DNA from: Rhodococcus sp. SBT000017
Lineage (GTDB): Bacteria > Actinomycetota > Actinomycetes > Mycobacteriales > Mycobacteriaceae
Length of the DNA stretch: 64,000 bases
Direction of reading: 5' to 3'
Assembly: GCF_003688915.1 (NCBI RefSeq)
Contig: NZ_REFU01000001.1
Coordinates: forward strand, 2,666,001 to 2,730,000
Under the pieces are notes generated by a model. It made no database searches, was not told the origin of the DNA, and saw only the letters and a list, made by a program, of their open reading frames with translations. Below, one piece after another: positions 28,009-37,085 of this stretch (position 1 is its first letter; every line of letters starts with the position of its first letter). A program made the translations under genes and the position numbers.

Positions 28009-28575
28009 ATGCCGTCGACGCGCAACACCCGTCCGAGGTACACCCGAGAACGAGGATCCGTGAACCGCTCCCCCACCACGTCTCCCACGCGAGTGCGTGC
28101 TTACACAGTGACTCTCGTGCTGACATTGGTCGCTACCGCGCTGACCGTCGACTACTGGGCGCAACAAGCGTTGCCCGGCTCTCCGATCGCACTACCGGTC
28201 CTCGAACTGCGACTCGCCTTCAACCGCGGAATGGCCTTCAGCCTGGGCGATTCGCTGCCTCTATGGGTGATCGTGTCGGTCACGGCGACGATCACCGCCG
28301 GGGTCGCGGCCTACGGATGGCACAGCGCTCGGCACGGGGAGCAGTGGACAACGGCAGCGCTGGCACTGATCCTCGCCGGTGCCCTGTCCAATGTTCTCGA
28401 CCGGCTTGTCGATGGTGCGGTCACGGACTACTTCCACACTGGATGGTGGCCGACGTTCAACCTCGCCGATGTCTACATCACCAGCGGTGTCGTGGTGCTG
28501 ATCGGTGCGTCGGTGTTCGTGCGGGATACAGCCGAGAGGCAGCCCGGTTCCGATTCGGCGGCCGCACACACCTGA
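28009..28575 (+). CDS. lspA: Lipoprotein signal peptidase LspA
   Basis: 188 residues, four membrane helices, with the catalytic aspartates in GALSNVLDRLVDGAVTDYFH and WWPTFNLADVYI, and the FNRGMAFSLG segment. It cuts the signal peptide before the lipidated cysteine. ATG 28009 was chosen because GGAG lies nine bases upstream; GTG 27994 is possible. Divergent from lnt. No lgt is present, so the first lipidation step must come from the chromosome. Confidence 0.9.
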   Translation: MPSTRNTRPRYTRERGSVNRSPTTSPTRVRAYTVTLVLTLVATALTVDYWAQQALPGSPIALPVLELRLAFNRGMAFSLGDSLPLWVIVSVTATITAGVAAYGWHSARHGEQWTTAALALILAGALSNVLDRLVDGAVTDYFHTGWWPTFNLADVYITSGVVVLIGASVFVRDTAERQPGSDSAAAHT

Positions 28576-28752
28576 CCGTGGACCTCACTGTCTGCGGCTC
28601 CTTCGCCGTGTCGCCGGTGCAGTGCTCGCTACGGACGTCCCTGTGGACCACCGACCGCGCCGCGCAGATCCGTCTCACGACCCCGCGTGACCCGAGCCGG
28701 CGGGTTCGCACGACCCCGCCTCACCCACTTCGAAGACCTCGACTGCTCCCTG

Positions 28753-29676
28753 TCACCACGCCACTTCCCGACATCGCCCCTCACCGCGTGGAGGTTCGAC
28801 CTGCAGCGTGGCGTGTTCGAGACTGTACTGATCGAGAAGGACCTGTTGAGCGGCAGCGAGCACCGGCGGTGAGGCGGTACCCGGGGTCACGGTCAAATGC
28901 GCCGACGCGACCTCCATCCCGGACGTCAGGGTCCAGATGTGCAGGTCGTGCACGTCCTCGACACCCTCGACGGCGGCCAACGACTTCTCGACCGCTGCCA
29001 CGTCGATGCCCGACGGGGCGTGCTGCAGCAGTATCCGCACGGCGTGACGGCCCAGGTTGAACGCGCGCGGCAGGACGAACACTCCGATGGCGACCGCGAT
29101 GACCGGATCTGCGTACCGCCATCCGAACAGGACGGTGACCAGCCCGCTGACGAGTACGCCGATCGAGCCGAGCATGTCCGCCATCACCTCGAGATACGCA
29201 CCCCGAACGTTGAGGCTGTCCTTGGCGCCGCTGCGCAGCAAGGCGAACGCGATGAGGTTCATCACGAGCCCGAGTGTGGCCACCGCCATCACCGGGACGC
29301 CGGGGACCTCGGGCGGATTCGAGATGCGTTGCGCTGCTTCGTAAAGAATCCAACCGGCCACACCGAACAGCAGAAGTGCATTGAACAATGCGGCGAACAC
29401 CTCGGCTCGGTAGAGCCCGAACGTGCGGGCAGCCTTGGTCGATTGTCGCTGCGCGAGTGTGATCGCCACGATCGCCATCAGTATCCCGAACACGTCGGTG
29501 AACACGTGTGCGGAATCGGAGAGCAGGGCCAGCGACGAGGTGGACAGGCCGACCACGACCTGCGTCACGAGGGTGACCGCCCCCAGGCCGACGGCGATCC
29601 ACAGTCGGCCGAGGTGTTTTCCGGAAGCGCTGGCCGGTGAACCCGGCTCGATCCCGTGGCCGTGTCCGTGCCCCAT
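28753..29676 (-). CDS. CDF/CzcD cation efflux protein
   Basis: 307 residues, His-rich N-terminus (MGHGHGHG), six membrane helices with the zinc-site SDSAHVFTDVFG (H-x3-D type) and VMADMLGSIGVL, and a C-terminal cytoplasmic domain (VHDLHIWTLTSGMEVASAHLTV). It exchanges Zn2+, Cd2+ or Co2+ for protons. ATG 29676 has AAGGAG upstream. A perfect 12-bp dyad lies in its promoter. It converges with lspA across a 177-bp gap without clear content. Confidence 0.9.
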   Translation of the reverse strand: MGHGHGHGIEPGSPASASGKHLGRLWIAVGLGAVTLVTQVVVGLSTSSLALLSDSAHVFTDVFGILMAIVAITLAQRQSTKAARTFGLYRAEVFAALFNALLLFGVAGWILYEAAQRISNPPEVPGVPVMAVATLGLVMNLIAFALLRSGAKDSLNVRGAYLEVMADMLGSIGVLVSGLVTVLFGWRYADPVIAVAIGVFVLPRAFNLGRHAVRILLQHAPSGIDVAAVEKSLAAVEGVEDVHDLHIWTLTSGMEVASAHLTVTPGTASPPVLAAAQQVLLDQYSLEHATLQVEPPRGEGRCREVAW

Positions 29677-29723
29677 CGCTGCTCCTTCGTCGTGTCCGGT
29701 CCGCAGAACGACAACATATTGCG

Positions 29724-29735
29724 ATATGCGCATAT
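29724..29735 (-). promoter_or_regulatory. Candidate ArsR/SmtB-type operator of the CDF gene
   Basis: ATATGCGCATAT is a perfect 12-bp dyad inside an AT-rich stretch (TGCGATATGCGCATATATGCA is imperfectly symmetric beyond it), 48 bases before the CDF start. AT-rich ATATGC dyads are typical for KmtR/NmtR-like sensors. The only ArsR protein in the window, the CadC-type sensor, has differently composed sites. Confidence 0.5.
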
Positions 29736-29776
29736 ATGCAAGTGTTGAAGGATCGTCCGGCGGCCCGGACTCGTAC

Positions 29777-29793
29777 AACTATCATTCGTAGTA
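29777..29793 (+). promoter_or_regulatory. BlaI-type operator upstream of copD-ctaG
   Basis: AACTATC-ATT-CGTAGTA, an imperfect copy of TACTATG-N3-CATAGTA, 75 bases before the copD-ctaG start. Confidence 0.5.
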
Positions 29794-29867
29794 GTTCATT
29801 GTCGGCGCAGGTCGGACTGCCTCGCGCCTATGACGAAAACACGATCCACCGGGAAGAGGCGGACACC

Positions 29868-31892
29868 ATGGCCACCGAAGCGGCCCGCTCGACCCGCGGC
29901 GCAGTGGATCGACGCTCCGGATCGCAGGTGATGGTGCTGTGCGCGGTGATTGCCGCGGTGGTCGCTGCACTGCTCGCCGCGATGTCGACGTCCCAAGCGC
30001 TCGTCCTGTTGGGTCTGCCCGATCCCGGCCCGGTCACCACGTTCGGGATTCCGGCGCTGACCGCGATCGGCGAGGTGGCCGCGGTCGTGGCGGCGGGTTC
30101 GCTGCTCCTCGCAGCATTTCTCGTTCCGCCTCAGAGGTCGGGTGTGCTCGACATCGACGGGTACGTAGCCGTCCGCACCGCGGCGAAGGCCTCCGCAGTG
30201 TGGGCGGTGTGCGCGGCGGCGTTGGTGCCGCTGACGCTCTCGGATGCGTCGGGTCAACCTGTCGGATCCGTTGCGGCGCAACCGGTGCAGTTCCTCGGTG
30301 CGATCGGCGATGTCGATTCCTCCACTGCATGGGCCATCACCTCTGCGGTCGCGGCGATCACCGCCGCAGCATGCGCGGCGGTGTTGCGGCATCGGTGGAC
30401 CCCCGCCTTGTTCGCCCTGTCGATGCTCGCGTTGATCCCGCGCGCGGTCACCGGCCATTCCTCGACCGGCGGCAATCACGACATCGCGACGAACTCGTTG
30501 ATTCTGCACATCCTCGCTGCCGCACTGTGGGTGGGCGGACTCCTCGCACTTCTCGCTCATGCGCTGCGCGGGGGTGGACACCTCGCCGTCGCGACCCGCC
30601 GCTATTCGACGCTCGCTCTGGTTGCGTTCGTGATCATGGCGGTCTCCGGAGTGGTCAACGCTGCCGTGCGAGTACCCGTGACGTCGCTGTGGGATTCGAC
30701 GTACGGCGCTCTGATACTGGCGAAGATCGCAGCTCTGGCGATCGTGGGGACCCTCGGGTGGATGCAGCGACGACGAACGGTCGGCGCTCTGGCTCACGAT
30801 CCCGAGAACCGCAGATCCCTGATCACGTTGTCGATGATCGAGACCCTCGTTCTCGTCACCACAGTGGGCCTGGCGGTCGCACTCGGTCGCACTCCCCCGC
30901 CCCCGCCGCAGGACGCTTCGCTACCTCAGGCGCACGAAGAGGCCTTGGGCTACGTGTTGGACGGCCCTCCCACCGCTGCGCGGTTGGCGTTCGAGTGGCG
31001 TTTCGACCTGGTGTTCGGCTCCGCGGCGGTGATCGCGGCCGTCCTGTACCTGCTGGCCGTGCGGCGCCGCCGGCGGGCAGGCCTGCCATGGCGGAGGCGG
31101 TGGACAGCGAGCTGGTTGACGGGCACTGCGGTGCTGCTCGTGGCGACCTCGTCCGGGGTCGGGCTCTACAGCCCGGCGATGTTCAGCGTGCACATGGCGG
31201 GACTGACCGCGGTCGCCATCGCCGTGCCGTTGCTGTTGGTCCTCGGCCGACCGGCCACCTTGGTCGCCTCGGTCCTGCCGACCGCGCCGGCAGCCGAGGC
31301 ACCGGGCTCGCGCGAATGGCTCCGGGCTGCATGGCACAGCCGAGCAGCCCGGATCGCGATCCACCCGTGGGTCAGCACCACGGTGTTTCTGAGCAGCTTC
31401 TACCTGCTCTACCCCGGCGCAGTGTTCGACACCGTCGCCGACTCTCATGTGGCACACATGGTGATGAAGGGCTGGTTCCTGACCGTCGGGATGGTGATGT
31501 TCTGGGGCACGGTCGGCGAAGACCCGGTACCGAGACCGATCGCGGGACTGACGAAGTTGCTCGCGAGTATCACCGCGCTGGCCGGGTTCGCATTCTTCCT
31601 CGTCGTGACGATCGATCTCGAGACCGCGCTCGGAGCGAGCTTCTACAGCGGACTGCGTCTGGATTGGAACGCAGACCTGCTGGCCGATCAGCGGCGCGGC
31701 GGCACTCTGGCGTGGGGCATCGGCGAGTTGCCGTTGCTCGCTGCCGCGGTTCTCGCCGCGGTCCGGTGGTCGGCGGCCGACGAGAGCGCTGCACGGCAAC
31801 GAGATCGCCGAGTCGACGATCAAGGTGATACCGAACTCGAGGCGTACAACACCATGCTCGGTGGCCTGTCCTCTCGGCGGGATCACCCCTGA
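29868..31892 (+). CDS. CopD-CtaG fusion membrane protein
   Basis: 674 residues with about 15 membrane helices. The first half is CopD-like, with conserved His in ALIPRAVTGHSS, NHDIATNSLILHILAAALWVGGLLAL; the second half is a CtaG (caa3 oxidase assembly) domain with SVHMAGLTAV, IHPWVSTTVFLSSFYLLYP and DSHVAHMVMKGWFL. The fusion suggests copper is taken inward by CopD and handed to oxidase assembly by CtaG. ATG 29868 has GAGG upstream. Mycobacterial chromosomes encode similar fusions. Confidence 0.88.
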   Translation: MATEAARSTRGAVDRRSGSQVMVLCAVIAAVVAALLAAMSTSQALVLLGLPDPGPVTTFGIPALTAIGEVAAVVAAGSLLLAAFLVPPQRSGVLDIDGYVAVRTAAKASAVWAVCAAALVPLTLSDASGQPVGSVAAQPVQFLGAIGDVDSSTAWAITSAVAAITAAACAAVLRHRWTPALFALSMLALIPRAVTGHSSTGGNHDIATNSLILHILAAALWVGGLLALLAHALRGGGHLAVATRRYSTLALVAFVIMAVSGVVNAAVRVPVTSLWDSTYGALILAKIAALAIVGTLGWMQRRRTVGALAHDPENRRSLITLSMIETLVLVTTVGLAVALGRTPPPPPQDASLPQAHEEALGYVLDGPPTAARLAFEWRFDLVFGSAAVIAAVLYLLAVRRRRRAGLPWRRRWTASWLTGTAVLLVATSSGVGLYSPAMFSVHMAGLTAVAIAVPLLLVLGRPATLVASVLPTAPAAEAPGSREWLRAAWHSRAARIAIHPWVSTTVFLSSFYLLYPGAVFDTVADSHVAHMVMKGWFLTVGMVMFWGTVGEDPVPRPIAGLTKLLASITALAGFAFFLVVTIDLETALGASFYSGLRLDWNADLLADQRRGGTLAWGIGELPLLAAAVLAAVRWSAADESAARQRDRRVDDQGDTELEAYNTMLGGLSSRRDHP

Positions 31893-31997
31893 TACCCGAA
31901 GAATCCGTTCTCGGTCAGGGTCGCCGCAGCCCGCGGGATGTCCTGCCGAGGACCGTGACCAGCGGTATGGGCGAATCCGGGTCGAGCGGGATGGAAA

Positions 31998-32014
31998 AAC
32001 TATGCTCGATAGTA
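31998..32014 (+). promoter_or_regulatory. BlaI-type operator before the M23-blaI-blaR operon
   Basis: AACTATG-CTC-GATAGTA lies 72 bases before the M23 start. As it precedes the operon that holds blaI, it would give autoregulation. Confidence 0.6.
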
Positions 32015-32085
32015 GTAACCTGTGGCCTGACCGTCACCATTTCGTTATCTCGAGCGAGGCCTCGGCCTCGTAGCCACCAAGGATT

Positions 32086-33192
32086 GTGATCTTGGCCCGA
32101 CACCGCACACCCGATCCGATCGACGACGACTGCGCAGCGCCGGCGCCGGCGCGCGGCGGCGTGATGTCGATGCCCGTCGGCACCAGGCCGCTGGCGCTCA
32201 CCGATCGCCCCCGTCATCGGCGGGCCGAGTTCGCACCCTCGCGTTTCGTGACCGAGTCGCCCGCCGATGCCGGGTACTCCGAGACTCTGTCGGAGGACGA
32301 GCGCACGCCCTCGGCGCAGACGCCCGCACCGGATGGACCCGCTCACGCGGTCAGCGACGCCTGGGACACCGCGGGCGCGGGCGCTACCGCGTCGATGTGG
32401 GCGGCGCACGTGGCCGGTCCGGACGAGCCGACGCACGGCGAGGGTGACCGCGATGTAGTCCAGGCCGTGTCGCGAAGTGCTCGCCGCGGACTTCATCGCC
32501 GCCGGGTGCCGAAGCCGGGTGGCCGCGCCATCGCTGCGTCGGTCGCGGTCGGTGCCTTTCTTTCCGCGGCAGCGACGGCTCCGAACACGGGGTCGCAGGA
32601 CAGTGTGGCGCTCAGCGCTGCGAGTATCGATCGACCTCCCGCCGGCGTCCTGCCGCCGAGCCCGGTCGTTGCCTCACCCCCGCAGGTGTTGCAGTTGCCC
32701 GATCTCGATGTCGGCCGGGTCGCGCAGCGCATGACCGAGCAACTCGCCGAGGGGGGAGTTCGGGCGGCGGAGCGCGCTGCACGCGATGCCGAGGCGCGGC
32801 GCCCGCTCTCGGTGGTGCCGGTGTCGGGCACATTGACCTCCAGTTCTGGGCCACGTTGGGGGACAACGCATTACGGACTCGACATCGCCAATACGATCGG
32901 GACGCCGATCGTATCGGTGACCGACGGTGAGGTCATCGAAGCAGGGCCGGCGCAAGGGTTCGGCCTGTGGGTGCGTATTCGTCAGGACGACGGCACGATC
33001 GGGGTGTACGGCCACATAGACCAGGCGCTCGTCACCGCCGGTCAACGTGTGAAAGCCGGCGAGCTCATTGCTACGGTAGGCAACCGAGGCCAATCCACCG
33101 GACCCCACCTGCATTACGAAGTGTGGCAACCCGACGGTGCCAAGTCCGACCCGACGGCGTGGCTGTCGGCACGCGGAGTCGATATCACCTGA
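32086..33192 (+). CDS. M23-family peptidase (LytM-type), membrane anchored
   Basis: 368 residues. A long polar N-terminal region (about 150 residues, probably cytoplasmic) precedes one membrane helix (GGRAIAASVAVGAFLSAAATAP); a spacer leads to an M23 domain with HYGLDIANTIGTPI (metal His and Asp), VYGHID and GPHLHYEVW (metal His). Such enzymes cut peptidoglycan cross-bridges. Start GTG 32086 has AAGGA close by. First in an operon with blaI and blaR, so cell-wall trimming is tied to the metal response. Confidence 0.82.
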   Translation: MILARHRTPDPIDDDCAAPAPARGGVMSMPVGTRPLALTDRPRHRRAEFAPSRFVTESPADAGYSETLSEDERTPSAQTPAPDGPAHAVSDAWDTAGAGATASMWAAHVAGPDEPTHGEGDRDVVQAVSRSARRGLHRRRVPKPGGRAIAASVAVGAFLSAAATAPNTGSQDSVALSAASIDRPPAGVLPPSPVVASPPQVLQLPDLDVGRVAQRMTEQLAEGGVRAAERAARDAEARRPLSVVPVSGTLTSSSGPRWGTTHYGLDIANTIGTPIVSVTDGEVIEAGPAQGFGLWVRIRQDDGTIGVYGHIDQALVTAGQRVKAGELIATVGNRGQSTGPHLHYEVWQPDGAKSDPTAWLSARGVDIT

Positions 33193-33217
33193 CACGACGA
33201 GGAAAGAAGAACTGGCG

Positions 33218-33571
33218 ATGAAAAGGCTCGGTGATCTCGAAGCGGAGGTGATGAACGTGCTCTGGGAATGCGATCGACCGCAGTCGGTCCACGACCTGCG
33301 TGAACTCATGGCCGACAGAAACCCCGCCTACACCACGATCCTGACCGTCGTGACCCATCTCCACGAGAAGGGGTGGGTCGAGCGGACCAAGCAGTCACGC
33401 GCGTACCTGTACTCCCCGGTGCAGTCGCGCGCGGAGGCCACCTCGCAAGCTCTGCGCGAAATCCTCGACACCAGCACCGACTCGGCCGCCGTCCTGATGC
33501 ATTTCGCGAAAACCGTCACCGACGACGAGCTCGACGCTCTGCGGGGGAACCTGCCGGACGTGAACCGGTGA
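33218..33571 (+). CDS. BlaI/MecI/CopY-family repressor
   Basis: 117 residues with the family winged helix: MKRLGDLEAEVMNVLWECDRP, SVHDLRELM, AYTTILTVVTHLHEKGWVERTKQSRAYLYSPV, then a C-terminal dimerisation helix. The family binds TACTA-type dyads as dimers and is removed by BlaR proteolysis or, in CopY, by metal; no CopY C-x-C motif is seen here, so proteolysis is more likely. It lies 25 bases after the M23 gene and overlaps blaR by GTGA. It is the best candidate to bind the six palindromes in the island. Confidence 0.9.
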   Translation: MKRLGDLEAEVMNVLWECDRPQSVHDLRELMADRNPAYTTILTVVTHLHEKGWVERTKQSRAYLYSPVQSRAEATSQALREILDTSTDSAAVLMHFAKTVTDDELDALRGNLPDVNR

Positions 33572-34524
33572 TCGTCGCGCTGGTGTTGCTCCTCGCGGCG
33601 ATCATCGCGGCCGTCGCCCTGCCGCGGCCGCTGACCTCTCTCACCCGCACCGTGAGCCCCACTCTCGCCTTGACCGCATGGATCGGCAGCATCGCCGGGG
33701 TGCTGTTTCTCGTGGGATCCGCGGTGACCGTGTTGCTCTGGCCCGGCCATGCGCCCGCCGAGGGCATGGTCGAACTCGCCGTCCGCTGTCTGGGCTCACT
33801 GCAACACGCGGCCCAGCCGTGGATCGGCGAAGCGGTCGCCGGAGCATCGGTCGTCCTCGCGGCGTCGGCGTCGGCGCGCGTCCTGCGCTCGACTCGCCGT
33901 CAACTTCGAGCCCGGTCCAAAGTCCGCGACTATCACCGCGATGTCATCGCCGTCGTCGCTCGCACGGACCCCGGACCAGAACCGATCATGTGGCTCGACC
34001 ACCCGCTCCCGCTGGCCTACAGCATCGACGGTCGCCCCGGCTACGTCGTGGCCACCGAAGGCCTGCTCGCCCATCTCGATCCCGATCAACAGCGAGCTGT
34101 GATCGCACACGAACGAGCCCACCTGCGCGGGCGCCACCACCGCATCGTCAACATCTGCGAGATCCTGGCAGCGGCGTTCCCTCGCGTTCCCCTGTTCGCC
34201 GCAGCACCTGCAGCGGTGCGGGTTCTGGTCGAGGTCGCCGCGGACCGGTCCGCGGCCGCGGTCACCAGCGCCGACACTGTACGTTCGGCACTGTCGACGG
34301 TCTCGCAGGCGCATTCTGCACGTCCACTGTGGGCACTGGGCCTGATCGGCGAATCGACCACCGAACGACTCCGCCACCTCGATACGAGCGCGCAGATGCC
34401 GACCCGGACAGTGCCCGGCGCATACGCTGCCGCCGCCGTACTGCCGCTCGTGGTGCCGGCCGCCATGGCAATCCTCACCCTCAGTGCGATCTCCGCCGCA
34501 GCGTGTGCGGCCGTACTGACCTGA
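33568..34524 (+). CDS. BlaR1-like M56 membrane metallopeptidase
   Basis: 318 residues with membrane helices at both ends and the zinc motif HERAHLRGRHH in the middle (H-E-x2-H), typical of M56/BlaR1 peptidases. The penicillin-binding sensor domain of BlaR1 is missing; only one membrane helix follows the peptidase part. It should cut the BlaI repressor when a membrane or metal signal is sensed. GTG 33568 overlaps the blaI stop. Confidence 0.85.
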   Translation: MIVALVLLLAAIIAAVALPRPLTSLTRTVSPTLALTAWIGSIAGVLFLVGSAVTVLLWPGHAPAEGMVELAVRCLGSLQHAAQPWIGEAVAGASVVLAASASARVLRSTRRQLRARSKVRDYHRDVIAVVARTDPGPEPIMWLDHPLPLAYSIDGRPGYVVATEGLLAHLDPDQQRAVIAHERAHLRGRHHRIVNICEILAAAFPRVPLFAAAPAAVRVLVEVAADRSAAAVTSADTVRSALSTVSQAHSARPLWALGLIGESTTERLRHLDTSAQMPTRTVPGAYAAAAVLPLVVPAAMAILTLSAISAAACAAVLT

Positions 34525-34531
34525 CCCACCC

Positions 34532-34554
34532 AAATACTATGCAGCATAGTATTT
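34532..34554 (+). promoter_or_regulatory. BlaI-type operator before ctaD
   Basis: The strongest copy: TACTATG-CAG-CATAGTA at 34535-34551, with three more matching bases on each side (10-bp perfect arms), 58 bases before the ctaD ATG. Confidence 0.8.
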
Positions 34555-34608
34555 GAGTTAGGCTGTCGGACGCGTCCTGTAATTCGCGTGCGATTCGAAG
34601 GTGGTTCC

Positions 34609-36381
34609 ATGACGGCGCTGACATCTCCTCCGGCTGCGCCGGCGGTTCGCCCCTATCCACCCCGCGGGGCCCGCAAGGGGTCGTTCCTGCACACGATGGT
34701 CACCACCACCGATCCGAAGGTCATCGGACTGATGTACCTGGTGACCTCGTTCGGATTCTTCCTCGTCGGCGGCCTCATGGCCTTGATCATGCGCTCCGAA
34801 CTTGCCGTTCCGGGAATGCAGTTCCTCTCCAACGAGCAGTACAACCAGCTCTTCACCATGCACGGCACGATCATGCTGCTGCTCTACGCCACCCCGATCG
34901 TCTTCGGCTTCGGCAACTACATCCTGCCGCTGCAGATCGGCGCACCCGATGTCGCCTTCCCCCGGCTCAATGCCTTCTCCTACTGGCTCTATCTGTTCGG
35001 CGCACTGGTCACCACCGCCGGGTTCATCAGCCCCGGCGGTGCCGCCGACTTCGGCTGGACCGCATACACCCCGTTGAGCAGCGCCGTCTACTCCCCCGGT
35101 ATCGGATCCGACCTGTGGATCGTGGGCCTGCTCATCGCAGGCCTGGGCACCATCCTGGGCGGGGTCAACATGGTCACCACCGTGGTGTGCCTGCGCGCAC
35201 CGGGAATGACGATGTTCCGCATGCCGATCTTCACCTGGAACATCCTGGTGACCTCGATCCTGATCTTGCTGGCGTTCCCACTGCTGACCGCAGCGCTGAT
35301 GGGCCTGCTCGCCGACCGGAAACTCGGCACCCACATCTTCGATCCCGCCAACGGCGGGGCGTTGCTCTGGCAGCACCTGTTCTGGTTCTTCGGTCACCCC
35401 GAGGTCTACATCATCGCGCTACCGTTCTTCGGAATCGTCTCGGAGATCTTCCCGGTCTTCTCCCGCAAACCCATCTTCGGGTACAAAGGTCTGATCTACG
35501 CCACCGTCGGCATCGCAGCCCTGTCCATCGCGGTGTGGGCGCACCACATGTATGCCACCGGCGCCGTGCTGCTGCCGTTCTTCTCGTTCATGACCTTCCT
35601 CATCGCTGTGCCGACCGGGGTGAAGATCTTCAACTGGATCGGCACCATGTGGCGCGGCCAGGTCACCCTCGAATCCCCCATGCTCTTCTCCATCGGATTC
35701 CTCGTCACGTTCGTCTTCGGCGGGCTGTCCGGAGTGCTCCTGGCGAGCCCGCCCATCGATTTCAACGTCACCGACACCTACTTCGTCGTCGCGCACTTCC
35801 ACTACGTCGTGTTCGGAACGGTCGTCTTCGCGACCTATGCGGGGATCTACTTCTGGTTTCCGAAGATGACCGGCCGCATGCTCGACGAACGACTGGGCAA
35901 GTGGCACTTCTGGATGACGTTCCTCGGATTCCACGCCACCTTCCTCGTCCAGCACTGGCTCGGAGCGCAAGGAATGCCGCGCCGGTACGCCGACTATCTT
36001 CCGTCCGACGGGTTCACCACCCTCAACCAGGTCTCGACCGTGGGATCGTTCGTTCTCGGAGCCTCGACGCTGCCGTTCATCTGGAACGTCTTCAAGAGCT
36101 ACCGCTACGGCGAAGTGGTCACTGTCGACGACCCGTGGGGGTTCGGTAACTCCCTCGAGTGGGCGACCAGTTGCCCACCGCCGCGGCACAACTTCACCGA
36201 GATGCCCCGAATCCGCTCCGAGCGGCCGGCGTTCGAGCTTCACTATCCGCACATGGTCGAACGCATCCGCGCCGAGCAGCACGTCGGTGGCCCGCACTCG
36301 GATTCGATCGCGCCCTCGGAAGTGATCACCGAAGCCATCGCCGGCCATGAACGATCCGATCCTCCGGACCCGGTGAAATAA
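34609..36381 (+). CDS. ctaD: Cytochrome c oxidase subunit I (aa3-type)
   Basis: 590 residues, 12 membrane helices. Haem and CuB ligands are visible: low-spin His in [27 protein letters not shown] (CuB His and cross-linked Tyr), [11 protein letters not shown] (CuB His-His) and [10 protein letters not shown] (haem a3 and a His). It reduces oxygen at the cytoplasmic membrane. ATG 34609 has GAAGG upstream. No subunit II or III lies nearby, so this copy probably works with chromosomal subunits. A perfect BlaI-type site precedes it. Confidence 0.95.
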   Translation: MTALTSPPAAPAVRPYPPRGARKGSFLHTMVTTTDPKVIGLMYLVTSFGFFLVGGLMALIMRSELAVPGMQFLSNEQYNQLFTMHGTIMLLLYATPIVFGFGNYILPLQIGAPDVAFPRLNAFSYWLYLFGALVTTAGFISPGGAADFGWTAYTPLSSAVYSPGIGSDLWIVGLLIAGLGTILGGVNMVTTVVCLRAPGMTMFRMPIFTWNILVTSILILLAFPLLTAALMGLLADRKLGTHIFDPANGGALLWQHLFWFFGHPEVYIIALPFFGIVSEIFPVFSRKPIFGYKGLIYATVGIAALSIAVWAHHMYATGAVLLPFFSFMTFLIAVPTGVKIFNWIGTMWRGQVTLESPMLFSIGFLVTFVFGGLSGVLLASPPIDFNVTDTYFVVAHFHYVVFGTVVFATYAGIYFWFPKMTGRMLDERLGKWHFWMTFLGFHATFLVQHWLGAQGMPRRYADYLPSDGFTTLNQVSTVGSFVLGASTLPFIWNVFKSYRYGEVVTVDDPWGFGNSLEWATSCPPPRHNFTEMPRIRSERPAFELHYPHMVERIRAEQHVGGPHSDSIAPSEVITEAIAGHERSDPPDPVK

Positions 36382-36424
36382 CCATCGCCGCAGAAGTGAC
36401 CCACCGCTAAACCGCCCTCCCTAC

Positions 36425-36441
36425 TACTATGACCCGTAGTT
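36425..36441 (+). promoter_or_regulatory. BlaI-type operator before copC
   Basis: TACTATG-ACC-CGTAGTT, left arm perfect, 35 bases before the copC start. Confidence 0.6.
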
Positions 36442-36475
36442 GTTGGGTCGGGCTCGATACAGAGGAGTACCCCAC

Positions 36476-37075
36476 GTGAAACGTCTGATGCTGATTGCCG
36501 TGATGATCTGCGGGACAGCATTGTTCGCTGCGGCGCCGGCGTCGGCGCACAGCGAACTGGTCAGCTCCGACCCGCCCGCCGATGCCACACTCGACTTCGC
36601 GCCGATCGGTGTCGGTCTGGTGTTCAACCAGGACATCAACGAATCGTTCGCGACCATCAGCGTCGTGGGTCCTGGCGACACTCAGTGGGCACAGGGAACG
36701 GCCACGGTCGAGGGCCCCGACGTATCGGTCCTGCTCGAGGACGGACTCCCCAACGGGGAGTACACCGTCGGCTACCGGGTCACCTCCGCGGACGGGCACC
36801 CGATCACCGGATCGTACGGTTTCTCCGTCGACGTTGCGGCGACCGCCACCCCTCAGGACGCCGCTGCACAGCAGTCGCAGAGCGGTGCGACCTCGACCTC
36901 GCCGACTCCTGCTACCACGGCAACGCAGCCCTACGATCCCAACAATCCGTCCGCCAGCGAAGACCGGCCACCGAAACAGAACACCATGATGCTGCTCTCG
37001 ATCGTGGGCCTGGCTGTGCTCGGTCTCGGTGCCATCGCCCTGACCCTGGTGATCCGAGGCAAGAACAAGCAATGA
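36476..37075 (+). CDS. CopC-like copper-binding protein
   Basis: 199 residues. A signal peptide ends at PASA, leaving His as the first mature residue (HSELVSSDPPADATL), the copper ligand of CopC. The beta-sandwich carries YRVTSADGHPITGSYGFSV with the second His. A Ser/Thr/Pro linker leads to a C-terminal membrane helix (NTMMLLSIVGLAVLGLGAIALTLV). It binds Cu2+ outside the membrane. GTG 36476 has AGAGGAG upstream. It forms an operon with ctaG and DUF4229. Confidence 0.9.
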   Translation: MKRLMLIAVMICGTALFAAAPASAHSELVSSDPPADATLDFAPIGVGLVFNQDINESFATISVVGPGDTQWAQGTATVEGPDVSVLLEDGLPNGEYTVGYRVTSADGHPITGSYGFSVDVAATATPQDAAAQQSQSGATSTSPTPATTATQPYDPNNPSASEDRPPKQNTMMLLSIVGLAVLGLGAIALTLVIRGKNKQ

Positions 37076-37085
37076 CAGGGTGCCG

